From Paralichthys olivaceus (taxonomy: Eukaryota; Chordata; Actinopteri; Pleuronectiformes; Paralichthyidae): 64,000 bases of DNA. A program made the position numbers and the translations under genes. Within the stretch, counting starts at the first letter, position 1. The number at the start of each line of letters is the position of its first letter. The notes below the pieces were generated by a model that did not search any database, was not told the origin of the DNA, and saw only the letters and a program-made list of their open reading frames with translations. The stretch lies in contig NC_091111.1 of assembly GCF_024713975.1 (NCBI RefSeq), forward strand, positions 15,664,501 to 15,728,500, in the 5' to 3' direction. Below are positions 50,526-62,960 of the stretch, one piece after another.

Positions 50526-53500
50526 ATGAGGAGGCCTGAGCACATGTAAGTTCATTGTTTTGTCTGTTGGTAACGACTTTCTGCCTTTTTTCACTTGTTT
50601 CTAACTAATGTTCTCTCTGTTAAAGTTTGTTATGGAACTTCTTGATGGCTGCAGTTGTCACCATGAGTCAAGCGAGGCCTAACCTGAAGCTCAATTCGCA
50701 GTCAGGTAAGAACTCACATGAACTGTCTTTATTTCACCTGACATCAGTTCACCTGCTCTGCTGACCTGACTTCTCGTCACCTCTCCACACAGGCAGTGGT
50801 TTAAGGTCAGACTGTGCAGGGAATCTGATGAGACTCTCCTTAGACAAGGCTCTGGCTGAGGGGAACCAGCTTGAGGTGGAAGCCATCAGTGAGTATGAAC
50901 TCCTGCTGAGTATGAGCAGATTGCTTCGTCACTCAGGCCTGATCCTGTTTTCCTCTGCTCTCCAGATGGCACCCAGCACGTTGCGTTGACGCCCAGCCTG
51001 GCCGCTCAGTGTGGCTACAGCATGGAGTCTGACCCTTGGGGCAACACCAGAATCTACACGTCTCTGATGGGCTGCTATGTGGACAACAAAGTGTGTTGAG
51101 CTCTAGATATTTTCATGTTGTCTTTGTCCAGGAGTTTTCTGATGGGATGATTAAGAAAATGTCCAACTCATGTAACCTCTTATAGGATACAAGGTCAATT
51201 TCCCTTTTATTGTGAAAGGGACAAACGCTAAACTGTGCTGTTTCTGAAATCAGCCTAATGTGAGTTTTCTTGTCTTTATTGAATTTCCTTGGATGACAAA
51301 ACTGGCAAATTTATAAATGAGCTGAATTTAAATATTGTGAAATGTTTGCCCTTTGATTTTAAACTTTAAATAATTATTCTGCTGCTGCCGCCAAACATTT
51401 TACAAATGTTGATTCATGGCATGCTTCCTGTCTTGTTTGTGCCTTTTTCTAATTTATAGAATGATGCAACCTTTAATGTCGCCTTGAGACTCCAAATGTA
51501 CAACCATCAGAATCCTTCCAATGTGGCCACTCATGATGTGACCAAGACGTGCAGCTACACTCGCTGGGCCTCCAGAGAGATTCTCTGCGACAGGAACTAT
51601 ATGGAAGTATGTCTCCTAATATTGTAAATGATTGTAATGTCTCCAACAGTGAAGTGTACGAATGTTACTGTGAGTTTAAATCTGGCTTTCTCTTCAGGTA
51701 TCACACCACATGGCTACACCTGCTGCTGAGGCTAAGGGACAAGCTCAGGATGTTGAAGATGAAACCCAGATCAACGCCATTCCTGGTGTACGTTTAGTCA
51801 CCGCCCTCCCTCTACCTACACTTTTTTGGTATATCCATTCAAATGGAAGTGATGCAAACAAATCTTTTTCCCTTCAGGAATCTGATGGAGCACATGGTAT
51901 CTGGAAAATGACGTTTTTCACTCCAGACCCAGTTCCGATGGTCCTGAGGGAGGCCACCCAAGCTGGCTACACCGCCATGACCACCACGAACCGCCTGGTC
52001 ATGCGAAGCCCTTACGATACAGCAGAGACTTACTCTGAGGAGGTAAGTGACACACCTGCTTGTCCGCTGTGTCTTCCTTCTCTTGAATGACAGTCAACAC
52101 TACGTTTAGGTGGCTGGAGTCCCCATGGAGGTTTTGAAAGTGAGCACTTACTACAAGACACCGCACGGTCTGAGTGTGATGAACTTGGCAGCTGCTTGTC
52201 CCACAGGTGAGTCTCCAGAAATTTGGGCAGCGTAGCTTTAATTTATAGTGCGGTTTAGTTAATGATTGTATCTTCAACAGGCGGCGTCCTCTTCACCGAG
52301 GAGGCCATCTCATGGTACGTGCCTCGTCGGGTGACGCCCCTGGTAGACGGCAACTTTAAAATCCTAGAAATGTTCATGGGCATCAATGGAGAGAGGCTGG
52401 ATAAATCTCAGATGGCAGCACGAGGGTACACACTATCTGCCTCTGACTTTCACATCGTTGTCGAGATCCCCGTGGGATCGCCTGATGGTTACTACAAGGT
52501 GGGGAAGTTTATAAATTTGCAATGTGAGGCTCTGGTCCATTTTCATGATTTATTAAAACTACCATGAATAATTGCAGAGCCATGCCCCAGATTACCAGTA
52601 CCACATCGCCTATAACGTGGAGCCCATGTTGGAGGTACTGTGGAGGGCAGAGGACACTCAAGATGATACCAGATACAAGGTTTTGTTCCCCATCACCACC
52701 CCTCTGATGCCCAGACCGCCACAAGTCATAGATGGTGAGTCCCGCTTCTCTGGTGGCGGCAATGGGAACTTGTAGCCAAGCTAAACCGTCACACTCTGTT
52801 CCACAGCCACTGTCCCACAAGACAGGATGTTCACTGTGCACGTGGGAACTTTTCTTCCTGATGTGGAGCTCAGGAACATCACCTTCTCCACTGGAGTTCT
52901 CACTGTAGAGGAAAGTAATGCCAGAGGCTTTCCAGTGCAAGAGCACAGCTTCTCCAATGGATCTAAGAGCTTCTCTCTGCAAGTGCCTTTGGAAGCTGAT
53001 GTCGTCCTGAAACATGTATGTAACATTACAGTCGCGTTCAGATTTTATCGTGTCTTTGTTTGGATGCATTCTGTGGCCACAGCTGAGCTTCTTTAAATTC
53101 TGCAGAATCCTGAGCCCTTGGTCACAACCTACTTTCTCCCTCTGGTCTTTGGATTTCTGACTCTGCCAGAAGAAACTCCTTTCGCCCACTCAGTGAATTT
53201 GGAGACATCTCTGCAGGATGTTGGTGAGAACATCCTTATTTGTCACTTGACAACATGAATTTCAATAATTGCACATGGGACCAACCTTTTTACACGTTTT
53301 TCTCCTTCAGTGCTTCCCACACTGTCTGGTTCTTGTGACCAGAATGCTTTTTACATCAGTGCGAAATATGGGAGTCAGGGCCCCAGTTTCCAGACCCTGG
53401 TTGGGTACCAGCAGCTGAACACTGAGCAGATGGAGACTTACAACTTTGCAGAAAACGGCACACACTTCAGCCTCGTGGTGCCCTACAGCGCCAAGGACGC

Positions 53501-55263
53501 AGCATTTGAGGTAAGTTTCGTAAAACAACTTTGAAACGGACTCTAACCTATTTGCACTGGATACTTAACTTTCTGTCTTACAGCTACTTACCTCTGACTC
53601 AATCAGAGCCAGACTAAATATTCTCTTGTGGGACCCAAACAACAACTGGGTGCTTGCTGATCTCTACCTGTCCTGCCGTTTCCCGTTCAAAACGACTAGT
53701 AAGAACACAATTCTAGTATTTCTGCTAATTGAATATGAAACGTTTAATTGACAAGTTGTCTTCTCCCTAAAGAGTGCCACCCAAACGGCACAATGACTGC
53801 TCTGGCTGTGAAGCTGGAATCGGTGCCCAACCTTGATCCGAGCATGCTGACTCTGAAGGACCAGTCCTGCAAACCAGTTTTTAGCAACGATCGCTTCGCT
53901 CAGTTTTCTTTCAGTGTTGATTCCTGTAAAACCACTAGAGTGGTGAGTTACTAATAACTTAATATATAGAAATTGAAGGCGGCTTTTGTTAAAATGTTTA
54001 ATCCTCCCTGTCTTTAGTTTTTTGACAACTACGTGCTGTATGAAAATGAAATCGGCCTTTATTACAACAACAACAAAGGAGCCACCTACACGTCACCAGT
54101 TGATCCCGATTACAGGTAAAAACAGTCATCTGGCCTTTACCTTAATATTTAATTTTGAGATTTTAAATTCTCATTTTTGACATGTTCTCCTTTAGGCAAA
54201 CTATTTCCTGCTACTATATGGTGAATGACACTCAGACTATTTCCTTCAACTCTGAACCAATACAAAACCAACCTGCTGCAGAGATCGGATCAGGACAACT
54301 GATGGTGCAGATGGGGCTCGCTGAAGGTATGTAGGAACACTGGGGAAACTCTTGTCCTGTTGGTGCAGACATTGTCAATACAACATTTTATTGTGTCTCT
54401 CCTCCAGATTCATCGTATGAGTTGTTCTACCAAGCAGAAGATTATCCAGTGGTGAAATACCTGAGACAACCTCTGTATTTTGAGGTGGAGCTGATGTACA
54501 CCACAGACCCGCAGCTGGAGCTCATCCTGGAGAACTGTTGGGCCACTCTTAAAGAATACAGGAAGTCCCTGCCCAGCTGGGACATTATTGTGGACAGGTA
54601 ATGAAGCATAATCTAGTATCTACATCAGTGTCTTGGCAAGGACAGTGATATTAAAATTGAGTTTAGAAGTTGCTTTAAAGGATTTAGACATTTGAATTAA
54701 AGCCTCATTGTTGGTTTTAAATTAAACAGTTTGTTTCCCGTCTCGTCACCAGCTGTGAGAACCGTGATGACAACTACATGACCGTCTTCCACCCCGTTGC
54801 AATCAACACCCGAGTCGCCATCCCATCCCACGTCAAACGCTTCTCTGTGCAGATGTTCACCTTCACTAAAGACGAAGAGGTTCTGAAAGACCAGGTAATT
54901 AAAAACATGAATGACTCCCATTCAGGCCGCAGCACATGAAACAGATACATCTAACCCTCTGTGCCAAATCTGCCCCTGTCCTGCAGATCTACGTCCACTG
55001 TGATGCAGTGATCTGTGACGCAAACAGCGACGCAGACGTCTCCTGCAGAGGCCAGTGTGTGACTCCTACAGGCATGAAGCCCAACAGACAACAAGGGGTT
55101 AAGAGAGGTGAGGATGTGCAAATATATAAACCAACACTTTATTGAGTCGTACTGAATCTTGTCTCTTTTTTTTCTTTTCCCAGCACAAAGAAGCACAAAA
55201 TCAAGCAACCAAAGGCAGCTCTCTTCTGGACCAATTCTCTTAACCACTCAGTCAAACCTTTAA
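50526..55263 (+). CDS. ZPAX-type zona pellucida glycoprotein, copy 1
   Basis: A secreted egg-envelope protein. Exons: 50526-50545, 50626-50705, 50793-50888, 50966-51090, 51460-51606, 51698-51787, 51878-52042, 52110-52206, 52281-52498, 52578-52734, 52807-53015, 53106-53223, 53311-53510, 53584-53698, 53773-53942, 54018-54115, 54196-54326, 54408-54597, 54753-54894, 54987-55107, 55184-55263; 922 residues. Residues 1-23 are a signal peptide. About 35-468 are N-terminal ZP-N-like repeats with paired cysteines. At 469-508 there is a hydrophobic signal-like exon. About 509-610 is a further cysteine domain. The ZP module runs from about 612 (CHPNGTMTALAVKLES, DSCKTTR) to about 870 (ENCWATL, VHCDAVICD). 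N-glycosylation sequons include RNITF, ENGTH, PNGTM and VNDTQ. A basic KRAQRS site near the C-terminus could be the processing site, and there is no transmembrane anchor. I assign ZPAX from overall resemblance. Other ZP subfamilies are less likely. Confidence 0.88.
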
Positions 55264-55268
55264 ATAAA
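55263..55268 (+). terminator. Polyadenylation signal overlapping the stop codon of ZPAX copy 1
   Basis: The final A of the TAA stop is the first base of AATAAA, so the 3' untranslated region can be only a few tens of bases. Very short tails of this kind are known for zona pellucida transcripts. Confidence 0.8.
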
Positions 55269-56880
55269 AATCTCTTAACATTAAAACCCAGTTTTCTTTT
55301 GTTCTTTGCTTAAAGCTTTGAGTGTCAGACTACTTTGATTTAACTGCAGAGGCTTCATGTGTTAGATCCCCTGCAGGGACTCAGTTCATGTCTTTTTAGA
55401 TTTCTGCATCCATCTCAACAGAACAGTTTGCGCATTAGTTCCTCCATTGGACTAATGACAAAATTGTTGTGCTCAAAACGTTTCCAGAAATGATATTTGA
55501 GGGTTGGTCTATAATCCAGACTCTCATAAATTTAGTTTATCAATGAAAACTGAGGGTGAGTAATGAACTCCAGGGAAATTGTTTGAATTTCATGTTGGGG
55601 AAATTGGTAAATTTGTTTCTTAGCTGCAGGTTGGATCAAACTCTCTCATCCCAGATTAAAGTCTGTGTATTAGTTTTTTTTCCACATAAGACATAGATGA
55701 TTTTGGCAAAATGCTTCTTTTGAATTGTTTCTAATCAGGATTTTTATCAGTTCCTCCATCCAAACTGACTGCCTCACTTCATTAATGGTTAACTTTTGTT
55801 GTTGCCTCTATAAAGGAGGCTGTTTTCACCAGTCTGTTTTGTGTTTCCCTCAAAACTTTGAAGAATGTTATGGGTCAGTACAGAACCCTGTTCGGATAGA
55901 TCCATTTCAAAACGAAGAATTTCGTTTCCACTTTAAGAGGGTGTCCAACATTTTCAGATTTGTAATTTGCTGCAGCTTGATTGAATTTACGGGGGCGGTT
56001 GGGCATTAGTGGAGGTTTAAACTCTTTAGTTTTAAATGGGTTTTTGGAGCAGCTGCCTGCAAATGTTTCCAGAAATCACATAATTGGTATAATTGACTGT
56101 AAAATGTAGATCTACTGAATTTATAGAGCACTTTACTATATAGTTAATGACCAGTCAAAGTGCTTTACACTACAAGTCTCATTCATGCAGCACTTTCATA
56201 TGCAGTGCTTTTCTATTGCACATAATTCACACACTGCTGAAACAGCAGTCAGGGGCAATTTAGGGTTCAGTCTTCCAAGGACACTGCGACATGTGCACTG
56301 GAGGGGTCAGGAATTAGTGGATGACCCACTCTACCTCCTGAGCCACAGCCACTTAAATAATGACACTTATTTAACTGAAGTTTTATAGAGACAACATGGC
56401 TGTAACTGAAAGTGAAGCATCACTACCTGGTGGCTCTGCAGTAAAGGTCAAACCCTGCCTCCATGTTGGTGGATGGAATATGGATCAAAATAAGTGAAAG
56501 CTCACTTTACATTTTTTGCAAGGACTTTTTGTGTGGTCATCACTAACTTGTCCAGTAAGTCTGGTTTAAATTAGCTGCTATAAAAACATTGACAGCTGTT
56601 GGGGATCACAACTGCACAGACTCCAACTTGTCAAACAACAGCTGCACATTTCAGCTTCATTTTCTTTACAACAGGGGAAGTGGAGACTTTAATCCATCTT
56701 TGTTTTACCCATTTTAATCACAACAAATATTAATTCCATTGCCAGTTGACAATAAAGTTCTAACTACAGAAAAATAACCAATAAAACAAGCTGATAATTA
56801 TTTAACAAGATTCCATAATGAAAATCAGTTCACTTAAAGAATGACAATAGAAAACAGTGTAAACTCTTGTAAAAAACACT
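55269..56880. other. Intergenic DNA between the two convergent ZPAX genes
   Basis: About 1.6 kb without a gene. It contains a repeat at about 56120-56355 and a MITE-like fragment at about 56396-56480 (CTACCTGGTGGCTCTGCAG). No coding similarity to the flanking genes is seen in it. Confidence 0.6.
56120..56355. repeat. Abundant teleost interspersed repeat
   Basis: The sequence runs from TTTATAGAGCACTTTACTAT through AAGTGCTTTACACTAC and CCAAGGACACTGCGACATG to CTACCTCCTGAGCCACAGCC. I remember this series of phrases as a very common dispersed repeat in fish genomes. Its class is not assigned. Confidence 0.6.
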
Positions 56881-56886
56881 TTTATT
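56881..56886 (-). terminator. Polyadenylation signal of ZPAX copy 2
   Basis: TTTATT on the plus strand is AATAAA on the gene strand, about 10 nt past the stop codon at 56896-56898. The tail is again extremely short, as in copy 1. Confidence 0.75.
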
Positions 56887-56895
56887 AGGATTGTG

Positions 56896-59800
56896 TTAGT
56901 TTATATTTATGGGTCCCGATGACACGTGTTTGAAACTGTGTGCGTCTGAAACTGCTCGTCTTTGACCTGCAGAGGAAAAGAAAGACATTTTTAAATATAT
57001 TGAATTCAAACAAATAACATTTTGTACCATGATACCAGATTACAGTTTACCTTTTATCCTGTTGTCCTGGTTTGAACACTGCCTGTTACAAGCTCCACCA
57101 TTCCTGGCATCACAGATGGCCACGTCACAGTGGACAAAGAGCTGCAGGGTACGAACATACATGTTTGTGTCATCATTTAACTATATGTGAAGCGTGAGAG
57201 AACAGAGTGTATAGTGTCGACTACCTGACGACTCAAGTTATCTTGATCTTCAGCGAAGGCAAACATCTGGACCTCGAAGCGTTTCAAGTGAGATGGATAC
57301 GGAACTCTGGCGTCCACCCACACAGGATGGAAGACCACCTGGTATGGGTCTACTGGGTTAGCACAGCTGGAAGAGAAAAGATTTTCAATTTAATTTTCAC
57401 CTTTTCCTGTCATTTATAACAGGCGACACTAGCGTCCAGGTTCGGTCACCCGTCGATGATGAGGTTCCATCTGGGTTTGGACATCCTGTTGTCATTCAGC
57501 GTCGCCCAGCAGTTCTCCAGCTCCAGGGACACTTGGGGATTTGCGGACCTCATCAGCTCGATCTCAAAATACAGCGGCTGTTGTAAGTACTTGGCAATGG
57601 GGTAGTCCTCGGCTCTGTGGAACGAGCTGTAGGAGTCGTCTGAGTGAGGAGGGAACGAACATGTTATTCTGAGGGTTTAAGACAATGTCTTCATAGTTCA
57701 ACGTGCTGACAAAGCTCGAAGATGATTTGATTTCAAGACGCGTCAATGACTCTGAGCTGGAATTACATGACGAACACAATCAGGATCAGTGAACGATTGC
57801 AGGACAATGTCAGACTACTAATTTTGAAAGATCCAATTCATACTTTACAACTCTCCTAAAGACAGAAACGACCACATCTATTGTTCTGAGTTGGTTCAAA
57901 TCTGATCATGTCTCTTTTGCCACAAGTTAGGAGGGTAAAGAAAAAAAGTTAATGATGTAAAGCCAGTGTGAGTGAGTTCAGAACTTCTCACCCAAAGCGA
58001 GTCTCATTGCGACCTGCAGCTCGCCCTTTGCGTTTTCAGCGTATGGCTCACTCTGGCGAGGTCTGGTGAGGAAGGCCACAGCTCGCATTGTGTTGATGTC
58101 GTAGTAACAAGAAATCTTTAACCTGGAGGAACGACAACCATGTGATCGACTTGTGAGGAAAAACTTGTAGTCAGCAGTGGCAAAACTGATTTAAGATCCT
58201 CATTAGAACACAAAACGAGTCTTGAGACGTAATTCAGTTTTGGGAAATGATTGGTCTGGCATTAATCTGTGATTCATGTCGTATTTCATTGAGAAGAAAC
58301 TCTTCATAGATTAAGAGGATTGTGCCATCAGGGCTGCACCTGCTATTTTTGATTTTAAAATATTCTGCCGATTAGTTTCTACACTATTTGCTCTACAAAA
58401 ATGTATCAGCTGCATCTTGTTTCCTCAGAACAAAGTTAAGAAAAAAACTCAGATATTAAATAAGAAATGCGGCAAATGAAAAAAAATAAAATAAAAAAGT
58501 ATTTTAGCATTCGGTAACTTTCTGACACTCACTCATATTCAGGCTCTTCAGTTTTTGAATCCTGTGTAGTTTGAAGTTCCTCCGGCAGAGAGATCTCATT
58601 TTCATACAGCATCACGTTGGAAAAAAACTAAAAGTAAAAAAGGAAGAGAAACTTAAATCTGCAGGTAGATCTTCATGTAAAACAATGTACAACAGTGTTC
58701 TGTACCTTCCTAGTCGTCCCACATGAGTTCCCAGTGAAGACGAAGTACGCGTGGCGGTCGTCGCTGTAGGAGGGACCACAGCTGGGGTCCGAGAGGGTGA
58801 GCTCACTGGGCTTCAGATTGGGAACCGACTCCAGTTTCACAGCCAGAGCCGTCATGGTTCCGTTAGGAAAACACGCTGGTGGAGGACGAGGAGAACTGTT
58901 ACTGTGTGTTTGACTTTTGGCAATGAACAAAATGTGTTTTCTCTGAAACAAACCAGTCAGGGTTGAGGGGAAATCGCAGGCTAAAGAGAACTCCTGAATG
59001 TTCTTGTTGGTTTCTGGGTTCTTCAGGGTCACGTCCACTCTGCTCCTGATGGACGACGACTCCACAGCCTGAGGCGTTGGTGTCAGACGGCACAAGAACA
59101 AAAACATTTTAAAGCTAGGGCATTATGTCGAGGATAATCATTACTTGATTCAGCTCTGACCTCAAACGCGGCGTCAGCGGCTGAGAACGGCAGGGCCAAA
59201 CTGAAGTGTGTGTTGTTCTCCATGAACCCGTACAGCTGAGCCAGGCTGGGGGTCAACGTCTGCTTCCCCACGATGGTCTGAAAGTTGAAGCCCTGAGTTC
59301 CGTACTGCACGAGCACATAGAAGTTTTCATGATCACATCCACCAGAGACAGAGGGAGCAACTAGAGGAGGAAAAAACTGACTTTATAGAAGAACGCATGT
59401 TGTTCACCAGGTACAGAGATGAAGAGGGAAGTGTTTCTTTATTTGGTCACTTCATATTTATTGTTCCAGAAGTTTAACTTCCTCTCTTTTTGCTTTAAAT
59501 AACAATGCTAATTTGTTTCTATTTAATTTTGAGTATGTAGGTGTAGAGTTGGTATGTTTGTATTATTCATATATATTATATGCCATATAGAGCACAGGTT
59601 GACAATATATTTATAGATGTTTAGCTCTTAAATCCATTAAGAGAACAGACCTATGTCGACTAATGTGGCCTCCAGATTAGCGGCGCGAGAAAATGACGCA
59701 AACTCCGGCAGCACCAGCAGGCCCAGGATCAGCTGAAGAGAGTAAACTGTCGTCCCCATTTCTTTCTGTTGGGGAAAAGATTATTAACCAAAAGACATCA

Positions 59801-62800
59801 AAAATAATATTCGTATTTTCCAAGTTGAGGTTGAAGCTCATACCGTTTGTTGTACGACAGGATCCGTGAAGGGCACGTCGAGGGTGAAGACCTTCAAGCT
59901 GCTGTTGGGGGACGTGTGCTCCAGGACGTTGAAGCCCCTGGCGCTGCAGTCTGCGACGGACAAAACCTCCGAGGGGAAGGTGACGTTCACGAGAGCCACA
60001 TCGGAGCCTAAAGGGCCGATCAGCACCTTGAAGATCCGCTCCTCCGGAACGGTGTCTGTGAGGGAGCAACACAAGGAATGAGGGCAGGTTGGATTTATTT
60101 ATCAAAACTCCATCATCTTAAAAACTCACTGTCAATAACTTGTGCTGGTTGAGACAGTAACGGCGTGGCGATGGGAAACAGGACTTTGTATCTGGTGTCC
60201 TCGTGAGTGGTTTCCTCCGTCCAGAGCAGCTCCAGCATCGGCTCAATTGTGTAATAAGTGAGGTATTGATCATCCTGAATGCGACTCTGCCAATAGAGAT
60301 GTTTAAAAGGTGAATTAAATTCAAATTGAATGTCATTATGTCCCATTAAAAAACCCAAAAAACTATAGAAGCCATAGAAAGTTAATTGGAGGCAGAAAAG
60401 CATTGTGTGGAGGAATTAAGAAATTAGATTGAAAATTAAAGCATTTTGTGATTTGAAGGGTGGAAAAATAAGTTCATACAATCTGATGTTATTAATCTTG
60501 AAAATATTAAATAAAATATAATTTAATTACTCGATCCGTCTGGGGTGCAAACAATCATAAATTGGAGATTTATACTTTTTTTCTAATTTCTCAAAACCCT
60601 GGAAAGTAAAGAAACACAGATTAATAAATGTGTGAGATTAAATAACTATATAAAAAGTGCCTATCCAGCACCCTGGGTCAGGTTTATATGAACTCATATC
60701 GTCTCTTGAACTCATCGACGTTTGACATTATGCATGAAAACAATATAAACAAAACAGTTTTCAGTGCCACTGACCTTAAAGTAGCCACCGACGGCACCAA
60801 CAGGAATTTCGAGGACGACGTGAATGTCATTGACGGAGAGAGAGTATCGTCTGGCAGACATCTCAGTGGCGTCCAGTCTCTGGCCGTCGACGCCCACGTG
60901 CACCTCCGACAGTTTGAACTGCCCGGCGGAAACCAGCGGGTCGATGTGCCGGGGCAGGAACCAGGTGATCGTGTTGGGAGTGAAGTAAACGCTGCCTGAA
61001 TACAAAAAGTGCACAGACGTCAAAAAAGGAAAAACATCCAATAGATTTTAGATCCCAGGGTCCCTGAGGTCATAAGGTCAAGTCCTCCTTTCTTTACCCT
61101 CCACGGTCGGACAGGCAGCTGCTGCATTGATCTGAGTCACCAGCCACTTCTTCTGAAAGATGGTGGAGGTCTGGAGCACCGTCATCGGCACGCCGGCTAC
61201 CTGCGGGGTGAAAATATGTAAATGCTTTGTTTAGTCGATTCAATGCTTTAAAAAGAATTGTAGAATATTGACAAACAAAAGCTGGAAAAGAGGAAAATCC
61301 ATTTCCTGAGAATGTGAGTGATTCACGACTACTGGGACCATTTATAAAATGAAGTCTACCCGTGTGTTTAACTGTGCCAGTTGGATGTAAGACAAAATAA
61401 GTGATTTAAAAGGCAGTTTGGTCCTATTGTGTAATCTAAATTCAGTGGGTGAGAGAAATAAATCATCGGGTGCACTGTGAGAAATTTAACCAGAACTTTC
61501 CGGAGGGGCCGAGACGTCAAACCTTGTTTATGTAATTTAGTGGTCTGCGCTCCACTCACATTCTGGGTGTACGTTTCGGGCGCAGTGCGCGGGCTTCGCA
61601 GCACCAGCCTGGACGGAGTGCTCGTGATCCCGTAACCGCTTCTCTGGGCCTCGGCCACCGTCATGACCTTCTCCTCAGGAGTGAGGAACACGAGAGACCT
61701 GATCCTGAACCCGGCATCCGTGGGCTTTTTCTGTGTGTGAAGTAAAGTCATTAAATACTGAAGAAAAAAAATGTTCCAGGATATAAACAAAAGTAGCTGA
61801 TCTAACCTCTGCACCCCGTCGAGGATCTAACTTTGCATCGACCCCTGGGAGAGGCTGTGCAGGCAGAGCATAATCTTCTGGAGCCGCCCTTTTCACAGAC
61901 ACCTAGAGAGGGAGCCACTTTTTAAATGATCAGTCAATCACTTTTTCTTTTTTTACAGTGGCATCAAATGTAATAGCCTTGATGCTACTACGGGTCATAA
62001 AGCTACTTATCATATAGACTGGAACGTGACCCCTGAGAGTCCTGCAGCATTCACTTGCCTCCATGTAGTTAGGGTCACACACGATTTCCCTGGAGCTCCA
62101 GGTGGCGTAGCGGCAGGTTTCAGCCACCTGGTGCAGCTCGTCCTCGGCCATCCGGTTCCCATGCAGGCGAAGGTTTAACGTTGTCGTGAATGCGTCGCCC
62201 TGGAAAAAAAACACACAGGAAGAAAAACAACTCAAAACCAATTGACACATTCGGGGCTGCTGCTCGACAAAAACACAACATCTCCGGTTTTTCTTTACCA
62301 CATTCTGAGCAAAGCAGTTTTGAAGGGAGGCGTAAATCACAGCATTCCCCCGCTGGTCAATCTTCATGCTGAAGCCACACTGAGATGCCAAACTTTGTGT
62401 AAGGAGGATGGTAGAGTTATCTGAGGAGAGGAAGGTGGGGGGAAGAAAGAGAGAAGTTTACAAAGAGATAGTTTAAAAGTTGAATAAATTCAGAAAACTC
62501 AACTTACTCATGACAGCAGCGACTTCAAGAAGTTTCCCTCCAAGTGGACCAACATCCACACGCATGATGTTCCCCAGACATTGAGAGCTGATATCTGGGA
62601 TAAAACAAGTTTGCATTCAGTAGAGTTTTAAAAAGGAAATGCATTGATTCAACTAAACAAACAACTCACTCATGGGTGGTTTCTTTTGAGCTTCTATGTT
62701 TACAGCAGCTATCAGGAGAACAAACCACCTGAAAGACATCGAGTCATTGTCAGCTCTGAATCAAATCTGAAGCCGTGAACAAGGGACATTTTTGACAAGA

Positions 62801-62839
62801 AACAAAAACTACAAACCCCAGTCCGTATAAACAAGCCAT
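56896..62839 (-). CDS. ZPAX-type zona pellucida glycoprotein, copy 2 (inverted)
   Basis: Paralogue of the gene at 50526-55263, in opposite orientation, with matching exon phases. Exons in transcription order: 62839-62817, 62728-62670, 62594-62508, 62420-62299, 62199-62059, 61902-61807, 61730-61560, 61200-61098, 60995-60775, 60286-60130, 60055-59844, 59765-59651, 59360-59161, 59068-58954, 58875-58706, 58627-58533, 58122-57992, 57639-57450, 57366-57225, 57141-57051, 56966-56896; 903 residues. The first exon encodes MACLYGLG and creates a signal peptide with the same intron position and phase as copy 1. An alternative is to start at 62739 (MSFRWF), giving 899 residues. Residues about 465-502 are a hydrophobic signal-like exon. 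The ZP module begins at CFPNGTMTALAVKLES and includes NSCGTTR, ENCWATL and VHCDVAICD. A basic site, KGQRR, lies near the C-terminus, and the end SSGPI is shared with copy 1. The intron after 62059 uses a GC donor. Confidence 0.88.
61903..62058 (-). other. GC-AG intron in ZPAX copy 2
   Basis: After ATGGAG the gene strand reads GCAAGT, the typical non-canonical GC donor context. The acceptor is CTCTCTAG before GTGTCTGTG. Copy 1 has a normal GT donor at the same place (51607). Reading through instead hits a stop after about 43 codons. Confidence 0.85.
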
Positions 62840-62954
62840 GGCAGTAGAGGTGGAGCACTCGTAACCACAGCGCTCAGGGTTTTTCTGCAGACTTGAATGA
62901 GGTTTACTGTGGAAATAAACTCTGCAGGCCGGAGAGGGTGGTCCCTGTTCAGCA

Positions 62955-62960
62955 CAGGTG
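62955..62960 (-). promoter_or_regulatory. CACCTG E-box upstream of ZPAX copy 2
   Basis: CACCTG on the gene strand, about 120 nt before the first-exon ATG. It is comparable with the two E-boxes in front of copy 1. No clear TATA box is seen beside it. Confidence 0.4.

Noticed and set aside
59677-60105. Long minus-strand frame overlapping ZPAX copy 2 exons
   Set aside because: It is an out-of-frame reading across an exon-intron boundary; the spliced ZPAX frame explains the region.
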